Assembly: GCA_001599675.1 (NCBI GenBank)
Contig: BCHP01000003.1
Location: 1,330,759 to 1,394,758 of the forward strand
Reading direction: 5' to 3'
DNA: 64,000 bases
From: Basipetospora chlamydospora
Lineage: Eukaryota; Ascomycota; Sordariomycetes; Microascales
Shown: positions 45,356 through 56,556 of the stretch, piece after piece
Layout of the letters: every line of letters begins with the position of its first letter
Position numbering within the stretch: position 1 is the first letter of the stretch
Notes under the pieces: model-generated
What the model saw: only the letters and a program-made list of their open reading frames with translations
Databases searched by the model: none
What the model was told of the DNA's origin: nothing
Made by a program: the position numbers and the translations under genes

Positions 45356-46616
45356 TCATTTCTTCGCGTCCGCGGCCATACCGCTTTGCACCCACGCCCT
45401 CGTCTCCTCGGCCGCCTTCTTAATCTCCTCCTCCGTCAGCTTCTTTTCGACCTTGGGCTCCGGCACGTCGAAGCCCCTCTTGACGCCCTCGCGGGCCTTC
45501 ATCCTCTCCAGCCACGCCTGCAGCTTCGGGAACTCATCGAGACTGACACCACACCAGTCTATGTTGCGGAACAACCGCGGTTAGTTAACTTCCTTTTCGT
45601 TTCATTTTTTTCCCCTCTTCTTCTTTTCACTCCATGTCGAGGGATGTAGACAACCCAGTCCATATGGATTGAGGCGTACTCACCATGACCAGCAACCCAG
45701 CCGACGCATGAAATGTCGGCGATAGTGCACCTGTCTCCGACGAGGTAGCCTGACGTGGACTTCTCGAGCTGAGTCTCCATGACGCGGTAGAGGCGGCGCG
45801 TCTCGTTGACGTAGCGGTTCACGCCGTATTCGATACGCTCGGGGGCGTAGCCTGTAGAACAGAAACGTCAGAACCCACGCCCTGTGAGCCACAACACCTC
45901 TCACCGTAGACTTACGGCTGAAATGGTTCGCTTGGCTGTTCAGCACATTTCAAACGTCAGCTATGTCGTCCTTCGGCCGCGGCGAATCCAGTTACCGAAG
46001 ACGAGATGTGAGCTCGTCTGTCCACTTACCCTTGCATGGGGCCAAGGCCGCCCATCTGCCACATGAGCTGTGCGAAGGTATTAGTCCACCGTTCCTCGGT
46101 CCACTTCACAGTAAAGAATGCCACGTACCCAGCTGTTCACCTGCCAGTGCTCCCGAGAATCCCTGGGGTACGAAACCTTGTGGTCCTTATCGTACCGGTC
46201 GATGAGGTACTCGAGGATCGACCCGCTCTCAAAGACGCTGATGGGCTTCCCGTCGGTAAAGGTATCCGTGATGGCGGGGATCCTGCCGTTGGGGTTGATC
46301 TCGAGGAACCACGGCTCCTATATATCCGGGAATGGTCACTATCCGCTCCAGTTGCCAGATCCAAGTCCCCCTCTCCTCCCCGGGGTATCCGCACTCATAC
46401 CTTCTGTTCGTTCTTCATCAGATTAATTGACGTTGTCTAAGTCCGTGTCGTATTAGTAAAGTCGTACCTTGACCCTCGTCGCTCGTATCCTCTCTATGGC
46501 CCGGGTGTTGCTGTTCGCACCTTGTACTCGAGCCCAAGCTCCTCGAGTAGGATGGACACCTTGTAGCCATTAGGCGTGCCCGTAGTGTACAGGTGGATAT
46601 CGGTCTTAGTGGGCAT
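45356..46616 (-). CDS. Glutathione S-transferase, Ure2p/theta-like
   Basis: Seven exons on the minus strand: 46616-46521, 46436-46401, 46317-46129, 46067-46030, 45935-45916, 45851-45684 and 45558-45356, giving 249 residues; all phases agree. One exon is only 20 nt (QANHFS). The N-terminal thioredoxin-like domain includes LYTTGTPNGYKVSILLEELG, NPNGRIPAI (cis-Pro loop) and SGSILEYL, the glutathione-binding segment. The helical C-terminal domain carries QMGGLGPMQGQANHF and CTIADISCVGWVAG with the conserved N-capping box Asp. A Lys/Glu-rich tail follows. These are signatures of the fungal Ure2p-like, theta-related GST group, which conjugate or reduce electrophiles and peroxides in the cytosol. 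No prion-type Asn-rich N-terminus is present, so a nitrogen-regulatory role like yeast Ure2 is not implied. Confidence 0.9.
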
Positions 46617-48199
46617 CTTGAGGTGTTTCGCCAGGAGGGCCAGGCGAGATGTCATGAAACGTTAAGTGTTTATTTTATTTTTTGTGTTGTCCGTGGTGAG
46701 AAACGCAAGATTGGAGAGGTGACGATACGAGAATGGCACAGATTGAGGGTATTCACGCTGGTTATATGTAAATCGTACGGACACTGCCTTAATGGATGTC
46801 GCCGGTAACATCAGGTCAGCCGGAACGACGTCAACGTCGGCACATTCGCGGGGTCGAGGTGAGGGGGAGGACACATTACTGATCTGCTTAGAAATGCGAT
46901 TATTAAAAATCTGGTCCTGGTTTCTAATCTTTCTTTCACGACACGAGAAACCACGGCGTTCTTTTTTTATATCCCTAAGCATCAGTGCGATATCATCATG
47001 GGGTTGATACCGCCGCGACGCGGTATCGAGGCCTCTCTCACATCCAACACCCTTTTCTTTCCTTTGTAGGCTGACGGTCGGCGTCTCGGCCGTAGCATCA
47101 CCCCAGTGCTTGTGAAAGATCGTGGATCCGCCGGNNGGGGGGGGGGGGGGGGATGACGTAAGAAGGGATAATGCCAACCCGCGGCAATTCCCCCTCCTCA
47201 TTGTCGGCATCGCCATCCTTTCTTGTCCTGGTTCTAAAGTCCATATCGAGATTTAATAGTCTTGTTAGGGGCCCCGCGCCGAGGAAATCCCTAACGCCTA
47301 CTCTCTAACAGCAACTCCAACGGCAAGCCCCAATTGTACGATGGACGTCATGGTTCCCCCTCTTCGACTGAGCGAGCGCCGAGATTTGACCCCGGCCCGC
47401 GCGTAAGAAGTACTGGACGTGCACGGAGCTAAGTATCGGACGGCTCGGGACGGGGCCGCTGTGGGGAGCGAGGAGCGGTGCTGAGGAGGAGCTCCGACAG
47501 TGTCACCCCGAATCTGGCATGGCGGCGGGCATCACCGACGGCCATCTGCTCTGTTGGTCAAAGGATCCTCCGGGCCCCCAATTGGGGTTGGGGCCTGCTA
47601 GGAGAGGAGCGGCGGGCTTTTCAGGAATTGTTCGCTCGCCATAAGCCTAAGTAGTAGTTTCAGAAAAAAGTGAATGGTTGAAAGCCATTCCTACTACCAA
47701 AGCCTTCTGCTCCAGTGGAGGGCCCGGACAAGCTGTGGAGAGTGGCGGACCAGGCTCCTGAGGTATCCTTCCAGGGCGGGGGATTCAGGGAAGGCCCGGG
47801 AGGTTGCAGCCACAGGTCCGCGGACCGGGGAGGTCGTCGTGGAGGGGGGAGTTGGGTCGTGGTTTGTTCCAGGCGCCGAGCTTTGTGGAGAGGCTGCGCA
47901 AAGGTGAAGCTGTTGGGAGGATCGAGTCGGTTCTCAGGACACTTTGCAAGAGCAACTAGTAATCCATCGCTCATGCTTCCCCGGGCAAGTGCCGGATGCT
48001 CGGCACGCTCACAACTGACTCTCTGAGACCCACCCTCATTTTTATCATATATTGAAATCATATGAAGGAACGTTTGGTGCAAGGCATTAATCATACTCAT
48101 AATTCCAATGCACCGCAGATCGGGCTTGCTATCTCGCTACAAACACGATGTTGGACTTCCGTGGCTTGTCTGGTCCCATCCCTGTACATAGTAAGGAGG
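46617..48199. other. Gene-free region with ambiguous bases
   Basis: About 1.6 kb without a supportable gene; it holds the GST promoter. Two N bases at 47135-47136 sit against a run of 16 G, the only ambiguous positions in the window. Confidence 0.5.
47135..47152. other. Two ambiguous bases next to a 16-G run
   Basis: NN followed by 16 G. This is most simply an unresolved homopolymer or a contig join in the assembly. Local distances and any frame across it should not be trusted. Confidence 0.9.
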
Positions 48200-48964
48200 T
48201 CAATATAACCCCTCGAACGTATCCTCCTTGTTCTTTGCAACCTTGGCAACAGCGTCCACAATGGGCAGATCCCCATCCCCGGGCCCTAGAAGATCGAACG
48301 CCAGACCCACGGTATCCCGGTTCTTCAGGCAAGCCGCCACTGTGCTCGCGACATCCTCCCTGCTCACGCTCCCCGATATGCCGACCTTCCCCGTCCTCAC
48401 CCTACCGGCGCCGTCCTCCAAGGTCAGCAGCCCCGGCCTCACAATAGTATACTCCAGACCTCTCCTGGCGTTGCCTGTGACGAGCTCCCTGTCTGCGTCG
48501 TACTTGGCTTTCTGGTACGTCGGGATGGCATCCCACACCCCGTCACTCCTCTTTTTATCCTCGTCGTTGTACCACGAAGGCAGAGCCTTGCTCCGGTCCC
48601 TGACGTCCACGGCGCTGACCATGACGAACCTCTTGCTCTTCTTCGTGTCCGCCGCCGCGAGGGCGTCCATCACGCGCACCGCGCCCTCAAAGTCCACGGC
48701 CACCGTGCGGGCGGGGTCTCCACCCCCGGCACCGGCCGACCAGACTACGGCGTCCGGGGAGGTGCGCTCGATGGTAGACTTGAGGTCTTGCAGGGACGCG
48801 GACTCAATAGACTGCACGATGGGTTGGGCGCCGAGGGCCTTGAGCTCGGCCTCCTGGGCCGGGTTGCGGATTATGGAGTACACTGTGCCGCCCTCCGCGG
48901 AGAGGATCTTGGTGAGGTGGCGGGCGACCTTGCCGCTCCCGCCGAAGATGAGTGTCGTTGACAT
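48200..48964 (-). CDS. NAD(P)-binding NmrA/atypical SDR-like protein
   Basis: Single exon, 254 residues, starting at the ATG at 48964; an in-frame ATG 26 codons upstream would put a non-family leader before the Rossmann strand. The N-terminus TLIFGGSGKVARHLTKIL is the dinucleotide-binding Gly motif (GGSGKVA). Further landmarks are PDAVVWSAGAGGG, VDFEGAVRVMDA, RFVMVSAVDVRD, a YQKAK active-site-like segment (Tyr and Lys four apart) and YTIVRPGLLTLEDG. The set matches the NAD(P)-binding, NmrA/SDR_a5-like family related to yeast YMR090W. It is cytosolic, probably an oxidoreductase or redox sensor; the substrate is unknown. There is no gene cluster around it. Confidence 0.85.
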   Translation of the reverse strand: MSTTLIFGGSGKVARHLTKILSAEGGTVYSIIRNPAQEAELKALGAQPIVQSIESASLQDLKSTIERTSPDAVVWSAGAGGGDPARTVAVDFEGAVRVMDALAAADTKKSKRFVMVSAVDVRDRSKALPSWYNDEDKKRSDGVWDAIPTYQKAKYDADRELVTGNARRGLEYTIVRPGLLTLEDGAGRVRTGKVGISGSVSREDVASTVAACLKNRDTVGLAFDLLGPGDGDLPIVDAVAKVAKNKEDTFEGLY

Positions 48965-51265
48965 GGTTTTGCTCTTGATCGTGTCGGGACGAACTGTTGA
49001 AGATGGTCGGTGATTGTGGAGAAGGTGTGTTTGGTGTTTCACTTCGTACTTGGAATTCCAGCTATTATTTTATTTTTGTGGAGGATTTTCGGGTCGAACG
49101 GAAGATGGGGGAACCTTTGTATGGGCGGGGGGCGTTTTTAAAGGTCCGGTAGCACCAGGCTTGGGTGAGATAAGGCGATCGATGATCTCCTCGGGCCGGG
49201 TGCGCGCTAGAATTGCACTGTCAGTTGTTATATAAAATAAAACCTGATCGAAAGGAACAAGTAACTGAATCGTCATGCCTGTGAAAGTCTTGGCATAGTC
49301 GTGAGAAGCATTGGGAAGAAGCTTGATTTGTAAGATTCGATTGTTTGAACGGGAGCTTGGGCAAACCACGCGACGACGTCATCATGCTCCCGTAGGCGGG
49401 ACAGCCAACAACGGGCTCGAAAGCTGCCCGAGACGGAGGTCAAACTGTTATGACGGGGGGCCGGGAGAGGACAAGAAACGAGCGACCGCCGTTTTGAGGG
49501 AATAAGCTCCGGGGAGCGGGCAAAGCAAAAGGTCACGAACTCCGGCCCAAATTTCGGACTACCGGCAGGCACTGTTGCCGTAGCTGTGGTCTGCACCCGC
49601 CCATCAGCGCACCTCAAAACGGGAACTTCAGGGATCTTGATCCCATGGGCAGACCCACGGGCAAGCGGAAGACGCCGCGGCCCAGCCTCCCCCCCGCGGA
49701 GGCCGCGTACTCGAATGCGGGGCGGCCTTGGCAAAGAGCACCCACCCGTCCGTGAGGTGTTGTCTTATCCTGAGAGAGGGCATGGCGTGATGAGTGCCGA
49801 GAATCGCAAAATCTCCACCGGCCAGATACGAGGAGGAGGGACGGCCCTCGGTGAAGGAGAACCTGAAGCCCCAGCTGAGTATAGTGTTCTCATAAAAATC
49901 CCGACCTGTGCCCTCAATAATTTTTTCGTTATAGGATTTGGTTTCTCCGTGGAGGAGGGGACACTTCTTTCGCCTCCCTTTCAGCTACCGGGCTGGACTG
50001 GTCTTTTTTTTTTGGGAGAGGGATCGGGACCAACCGGGGACCTTCTTTATTATTCCTAGCGAAATTTTCTGACTCAGAATCGTACGGCGGAACAGAGTCA
50101 ATTGAATTTGTTGGGTTTCCCAGGCTTTGGATCGACGGGAACACCGAACACAAAGTACTCGTACACAAAGTAATGTACTCGCAGATTAATCCTCCCCAGC
50201 GGTGAATTGATCTATTACTGAAGCATGCAATAACGGCACGGATCTTTCTTGCACCCATAGTTTCTGGCTTAAGATATTGGCGAGATCTGGGCGGGATCTC
50301 GATCTCGAATCTCGCCCTGTGATACCACCCCCTCGGAGACAACTCCCGATCTCGCCCACCCACTGAGAATCCGTCCTGAGGAGTCAATTGACGGGCTTTG
50401 CAGCTGGCGCTGGGAGGGTGTCCTGCAGGGCCTCCGGCTCCCTTCAAGTTTTTGCTCCGCAAGGCGCGTCCTCCTGCGCAGTGTGACACCCCCGCTTCTA
50501 CCCGTGCCACACCGCCGGGGTGGAAGAACACGGCCCAGCAACCTGTGAAGAGCCTCCATCGAACCCCGTCTGGCGCAGCATCCATACCCGTACCCGTATC
50601 CGTACATTCCCGCCCCCTGTTCGTGTTTTAGGCTCCGCGGAGATGTTCGATCCGGCACCCGGACGGTCGGAGCGATGCCGTAACAAGATTATCTTTTTCA
50701 CCATAACTTTTCGTCAAATAGATGTACGAGAGGACACGAGGTGCTCAAAAGTCCGAGGCCATTGGGCACTCTCGCCCCCTCTCGTCCCCTCACGTCACTT
50801 CGCACCTTGGGATGTAAAGTATCTGTATTCCGTTCTTCGGCAAGATACACCCGGCAGGCCAAAGTTTAGTTAGAGACCGACTGCACGAAAGATCCCAATC
50901 CGAACCCGTGGCCGTACGAGTCAGCGTCGCACTTGGCCCTTCCCTTGTTCCTTCTTCCCCCTTCAACGTCTCTCATATAACCGTTAAAGGCAATCAAAAG
51001 ACCCCCCTGCAACCCTCGTCGGCTTTCTTCTTGCCCTTCCTCACGCCTTCTCTTGATCACTTACCGAAAGCGCATCTCCACAAGCGCGCATCACCACAAG
51101 TGCGTCACCAACACGAAGCCCTCCGCCTCCGTCCCTGATTGTCGAGCGAACCGCGACGTCATCATCGACATGCTATTCATCCCGTAACACAAAAGGGACG
51201 GCGTCTTTGCACAGCACAATCCCGCCCTCACCCTAAGTCGACGAATCGACTCCCCTCTTCCCCCG
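48965..51265. other. Gene-free divergent promoter region
   Basis: About 2.3 kb between the SDR gene (minus) and the HPP gene (plus), so it holds both promoters. I see no gene. C-rich leader sequence directly precedes the HPP start. Confidence 0.45.
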
Positions 51266-52426
51266 ATGCGACGCCCAAGCATGCGTCGCCCAAGCCTGCC
51301 GGCGAGGCTAAACCACAATGCGATCCTGGACTTCTCGCTGCACTCCACACCAGCCTCGTCAGCCACTTCCTTCACCACCCCGACACCGCCCCCAGCATCC
51401 CACCACCACCGTAATCATAGCCAAAACAACAACAACAACGCTTCAGCCCGTCACCGAATCACCCATGCACATCCTCACGTCCACCCCCACTATGCCGCCC
51501 CAAACCATAACCCGTCTGCGCCCCCGTCCTCGCCGTACCCGAACCCTCACATTATATCACATGGCCACAACCACCTACACGGGCCGCCGAGGCCACACAT
51601 ACGGGAGGAGGCGAGGTGGCGCTCTGAGCCTCTCGTCAAGCTCCCCTACGCCATCGCCTACTTCCTGGGATACAGGCGGGGCCCGCAGCCCGAGGTGCAC
51701 GCGCTGGTCGAGATAGCATGGGCCTTCATTGGCATCGTGTGCTCGATCTCGCTGATTGCCGTCGTGACGGAACGGGTCCCCCTGTTCACGGACAACGGGG
51801 CGCCCGTTATATTGGCAAGTTTCGTGAGTCCACTTTCTCACTCCGGACGATTAACCTCCCCATGCCTACGCACCAACCATGTCGCGAGACTGGAGACAGA
51901 ATTATGTTTGCTAACCGCATATACTCCACACGCATAGGGCGCCGCAGCAGTCCTCGAGTTTTACGCGATAACATCGCCCTTTGCTCAGCCACGCAACGCG
52001 CTCCTTTCCCAGATCGTCGCCTCTGTCATCGGCGTCGCCATATCGAAGCTCTTCGCCCTCTCCCCGCACGAGCACACCCATTCCATCCGCTGGATTGGCG
52101 GCGCCCTTTCCTGCGGTATATCCACCGTCTTCATGGCCCTCACAGGAACGGTTCACCCGCCCGCAGGGGCGACGGCGCTGCTGGCGGTCGTGGACCAGTC
52201 GAGCATCACGCTCGGATGGTACTTTGTACCCCTGGTGCTGCTGAGCTGCGTGCTCATGGTATTTGTCGCGCTATTGGTGAATAACGTCCAGAGGCGGTTC
52301 CCAGTCTACTGGTGGAGCCCCAAGAAGAAGGAGGAGCCCGCGGTGGTCATTCGGGGCGCCGGGAGGAATTCGGACGAGGATGCGATGGAGGCCGGGGAGA
52401 CCAAGAGGATGCGGAATATGAATTAA
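51266..52426 (+). CDS. HPP-family integral membrane protein
   Basis: Two exons, 51266-51823 and 51938-52426, give 348 residues; the intron has a CTAAC branch site. About 145 N-terminal residues are low-complexity and rich in His, Pro, Ser and Asn (HPHVHPHY, HGHNHLHG). Then come about five membrane segments (near 150-167, 178-197, 207-227, 240-256 and 280-300). The family signature VHPPAGATAL, with HPP at 259-261, lies right after the fourth. A charged cytosolic tail ends RMRNMN. HPP proteins occur in bacteria, plastids and fungi; some plant and cyanobacterial members transport nitrite, so a small-anion transporter is possible, but no fungal function is established to my knowledge. Start choice is moderately certain, since the N-terminal region is poorly conserved by nature. 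Confidence 0.85.
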
Positions 52427-54194
52427 CAGAGCGGTACGGGGAGTGGAAAGAGATAGCGATCACGCCCTTTTCTTTTCCTGTTTTGGCATTTTGCATACTT
52501 GGAGTAGACAAAACGGGATGGGATCATAGACGGCGGCGATGCCACTTGGTAGACAACTACACACATTTTGGATCATAAAAGAACTACAAAATCCAGTCCA
52601 AACCTCTCTCTTTTCATTGTCTAACTGGTCGCTATGCGGTGGCACCCAGCCCTGGAGATAACACCAGCACTAGGAAGATATTACTTGCTTGATGTTGACT
52701 GGTTGGGTTTGTTGGTTCCCACAATATCCTCCCATCTGTTGTTTGCAATCTCGAAAACCAGGGATCCCCACACGTAAAGTCTAAGGTAGTCCCTCAGGCG
52801 CTCTGACAAACGAAAGATGTACGTCATTCAAGCATAGATACTGTAGTCATAAAAGAACGGGAGTCCCTCGTGATTGGCCAGCGATGCATCACCTGCTTCC
52901 ACCTACAAATGTTGGCCCTTAAGGGAATAAGGCCAATCACGGTCAAGGGACCTTCGAGGCTTCTACCAAGACCCCAGATTATCTCCGGGGATATTAGGTT
53001 GGTTATTCTGTTGTGCGACGTTACTACTTGGCAGGCGTTAATAGGTTGCATACACCCTACGGACTAGTAACAAACACACCACTTTCAATTTCCCCTAATG
53101 TGCTTACCATGGAATACGGCCGATTGTAGAGCACCCTCTGACTAAAGATAACTGTGATATATATATGCCGAGATTGAGCAGCTTTATACCAGCGCTCCTA
53201 GTACGCTCGGGCGCGGAGGGATGTGATAATTCCGGATATTATTGATGACGAGCCGACACCGGCGGCTAGGTGGACTTTGTAGTGGTATATCACGTCGGAC
53301 ATTTTCCTACGAGTGGGTAAGCCACGGCAGTCAAGCTCGTCACCCCAGTAGTGGCGAACTTGGGCGGTAGGCGCAGGGGTAGCGAGCCTGGAAGGCCATC
53401 GCTGCTATACGGAGCACGGTGGCTGTGGGAGGAAACGACTTCGCCGGCCTGGTAATACCACCAGAGGGGCTAATGGATAGAGACTGCCAGGGGTACTATG
53501 ATGATAAGAAATGAAGACTTCGCGTGTGGTGGCAGTGGATGTATTTGGGCTCAACGGGCTAACCTTACACCTAGAGGCGAGAACTAACCTCGTTTGCAGC
53601 GCTCCTCCCCATGACGCGACTCACATGGGAATGATGAAGCGGCTACTCAAGAAATCTATGTTGGGAAACGACTTCGCGGGGGAGCTGTGTCCTAAGCAAA
53701 GGGCAACGAAGATAGAGATCCTGAATCCTTTCGCAGACCAATATTAGCAGTCTCTAAGAAACAAGTGACGTTCAGTAACTAGTGGTGATGACCGTTCTTT
53801 AATGATAGTCACTTAACAGAAGTCCCGTGGCGGCTTTCGGGATGTTAGGATTGGGAGAACTAGCTTGGGTTAAGCAACGAAACCCGCGTCAACCGCTTTA
53901 TACGTACGTTTCACTCGCCCTGAGTCTCGAGCATAAGACCTTTCCTTCCGAATTCTACCAGTCACAATGTCTGAATTCGGACATAGCTTATGAGCAGATA
54001 GAGAAGAAACATATTTCCGTAACTTAGTGACGACATATTACAATATTCTTTGACTACTAGTTATTCCCGCAGCCAAAAAGAGGAGGAAAACGGAATGTTT
54101 GTAGGTATGCATCTTGGAAACGTCGAAGAAAAAGGCTCCTCGCGCCACCGTTTTCACCATAATCTTGCCAACCCATCCTGAGCTCCCTGGGCTC
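52427..54194. other. Gene-free, TA-rich region
   Basis: About 1.8 kb between converging genes (HPP on plus, orphan on minus). From about 52640 the sequence is TA-rich with short, broken frames, similar in look to 4.0-7.0 kb. A shared word (GGGA, then AACGACTTCGC) occurs near 53428 and 53663. It may be decayed repeat DNA; no element is recognised. Confidence 0.35.
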
Positions 54195-55385
54195 TCAAAC
54201 TTTGTAATTGACAGCGCGTCGCCTCCTCTTACCCGGAAGAGGCTCCACCGCCCTCGGGTCCTGGATGTGTTCGTCGAGGGCCGCGAGGTCCCTCTTCCTC
54301 TTCTTCGTCCCGGTATTGTCAGTAAGCGTCAGGTCCGGCCCCTGGAACCCAACGACGTTGGGATCAATATTGTCGCGATGCACGAGGCTAATGCCGTACT
54401 TGGCATTCTCTGTTCCCGCCCTGAGCCTCTGGTTGACACCACCATCGCCGCCGGCGCGGCCGTCCGGGTGCGGCGGCTTCTCGAGGCCGTAGATCCTACA
54501 CGAGCCCGGGTTGGCCTCCTCGAACCTGTATACATCCCTGTACCCCTCGTCCTCGTCCTGCCAGCCCTCCGTCTCGATGCAGTACTTGTCCACGATGCCC
54601 AGGCCGAACTTCCTCAGGCGCGGATCCCACAGGCGTATGTGCTTCACCATGTGGCCGAGGAGGGTCTGGTACGCGAGGCCCTTGTCCGTGAAGCCGTTCG
54701 TCTCGTAGGAGCGCGCAAGGCAATGGGCCGCACACCAGCACCCGTACGCGTTGAGGTAGACGTGGCACAGCGCCATGAGAGCGTGGGTATACATATGCGC
54801 GTGCAGCCGCTCCCTCTTGCTCATGGTCCAGTATTGGCCCATGGCAACGTCCACTTCGGTCGCAGCCTCCGTCTTCTTACCCCACGTGGGGCCGTCCAAC
54901 TCCTCGCCCGGCCTGTTCAAGAGACTCCGAAGCGCCCGCTCGCACCTGTCGTCCCGCGTGGTATAGCACGCCGACATGAAGAAGTACTCGTCGGCCAAGC
55001 GCATAAACTGCCGCAGCCTGGACAGCGTGGGGGCCTTGAAGGGCGGCGGGGGCCGGTGGAAGGGGAACGTGCGGCCCGTGTGCTCGATGAGGATCTTGTG
55101 CATGGCGACACGAGCCTGGTCCTGCTCCGGCCTGCGGTCGTCCGCGAGCCGGAATGAGTCGATGGTGGTGTCTATGAGGGTCTCGAACGGCTGTCCCATG
55201 GGCTCCAGCAGGCGTTGTGGCATGTCTGGCGGGAGGGGCTGGTCCAGTTCGAATCGCGGTGGCATGGGAGCGTGCGCCGCGGGGCCTCGTCGGCCACGGG
55301 CCGGGGGGATGGGCCCCAGGACGGGCTGCATAGTCGCAACTTCATGCATATGAAGCAATAAGCTATTAACAGGTGGGTTCGCCAT
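54195..55385 (-). CDS. Hypothetical protein with C-terminal nuclear-type basic motifs
   Basis: Single-exon open frame of 396 residues with good start context (CAAGATGGCG). I do not recognise a domain. The N-terminal 60 residues are Pro/Arg-rich; residues about 60-300 look like an ordered helical domain with many aromatics (FMRLADEYFFMSACY, YTHALMALCHVYLNAYGCW, LGHMVKHIRLWDPRLRKFG). The C-terminus carries two basic clusters, KKRKR and GKRRRR, that resemble nuclear localisation signals. There is no signal peptide or membrane span. Third-position GC bias and length support a real gene. The neighbourhood gives no functional hint. Confidence 0.65.
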   Translation of the reverse strand: MANPPVNSLLLHMHEVATMQPVLGPIPPARGRRGPAAHAPMPPRFELDQPLPPDMPQRLLEPMGQPFETLIDTTIDSFRLADDRRPEQDQARVAMHKILIEHTGRTFPFHRPPPPFKAPTLSRLRQFMRLADEYFFMSACYTTRDDRCERALRSLLNRPGEELDGPTWGKKTEAATEVDVAMGQYWTMSKRERLHAHMYTHALMALCHVYLNAYGCWCAAHCLARSYETNGFTDKGLAYQTLLGHMVKHIRLWDPRLRKFGLGIVDKYCIETEGWQDEDEGYRDVYRFEEANPGSCRIYGLEKPPHPDGRAGGDGGVNQRLRAGTENAKYGISLVHRDNIDPNVVGFQGPDLTLTDNTGTKKRKRDLAALDEHIQDPRAVEPLPGKRRRRAVNYKV

Positions 55386-56556
55386 CTTGTCTCGGTTCTG
55401 CGTGTTTCTGCTCTGGGGTAGTGTATGATGGGAAGGTGCGGGCGGATGAAGACCTCGCGGTTCGCCTATGCTGGAACCCCTAGAGCTTGTGGTGTTTGAT
55501 AGAGCTTGCTGGAGTAATCGAAAGATTGGAGGAAAGATGAGACTCTTGACCTTCGGAGAATGTGGGGGAGGGTATCCCCTGCGTCGAACCTATATAGACG
55601 ATGGCTAATAAAAGTTCGGCCATTGCTTAATGTGTCTAATATGAACAACGAGTGTGGTTCATTGTCCTTCAGCCAGCGGACGTTACGACAAAGCCGGGCT
55701 TATAAGAAATCCGCAGATTCTTTAGACAGTTGTTTCTTTATAACTGTAGGATATTGTAATAGTAGACAAAGTCTGCATTGATCGAACCCCCAACCCTGCG
55801 TCTTTAGCACTAAGACCACCGATACGCGACATTATTACGAATTCCTTTGATTTATCGTAACAATAATATCACCGAGAAAGGATCAGAAGGAAACACGGAG
55901 ACCAAATAAAGAAGATACACGTTGGCGCTCAACAGGCTCACGGGAGTTCCGATGACACAAGAGACAAGGGAGGGAACGAAAGGGGAAGATGATAGGAGAG
56001 GAATGAAAGGAAAGAAAATACCAGCTGCGTCAACGGTGAATACCAAATACCGCAGCTTTTTCGTGGCTGATGAGGTTGTATCTTGAAGCATTCTGACACG
56101 CCTGTTCCGAGTACCCTTCCGTGCTCGAGTTGTAGACGGATCCTCATGGCGTCGACGTTGGCCATAACCTCGGCGGAGTGATGGAGTCTGAGGGAATGAT
56201 GGAAACGGGGTTTTGGCGGGCCATCTCACGAAAGTGCCAGGCAACATTGAAAGTCACGGTAAGCTGTGACAGTAGGGGATCCGGGGGCGTCACGGTGTGT
56301 GCCTCTCCGAGTCATCCATAATATCAGGTCACCACAAGCCCGAAGGAGCCCAACTGCTCCTTCCTTGGAGGGTACGTGGTGAATCAAAGTGGAGTGGAGT
56401 ATCAACAACGTCAAATGAGGCAGAATCGTCTTTCCTATTCTCCAAAGCCAACATCACAACTCACAATAAGCTATAACACCGACACTCTCACCGACAACAG
56501 CAATAGGGAACGCAAACTCAGATCTACAACCCACAGATCTTGACACAATTGTCGAT
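55386..56556. other. Divergent intergenic region
   Basis: About 1.2 kb holding promoters of the orphan gene (minus) and the secreted cysteine-rich gene (plus). I see no gene. A tRNA-like word at about 55780-55840 on the minus strand does not fold properly and was not accepted. Confidence 0.5.

Noticed and set aside
45356..46616. Interpretation of the GST as a Ure2 nitrogen regulator
   Set aside because: It lacks the Asn-rich prion-type N-terminus; only the catalytic-type GST fold is present.
55780..55840. tRNA-like sequence on the minus strand (GGGTTCGATC)
   Set aside because: The anticodon loop lacks the invariant U33 and the T-stem does not pair; at best a decayed fragment.
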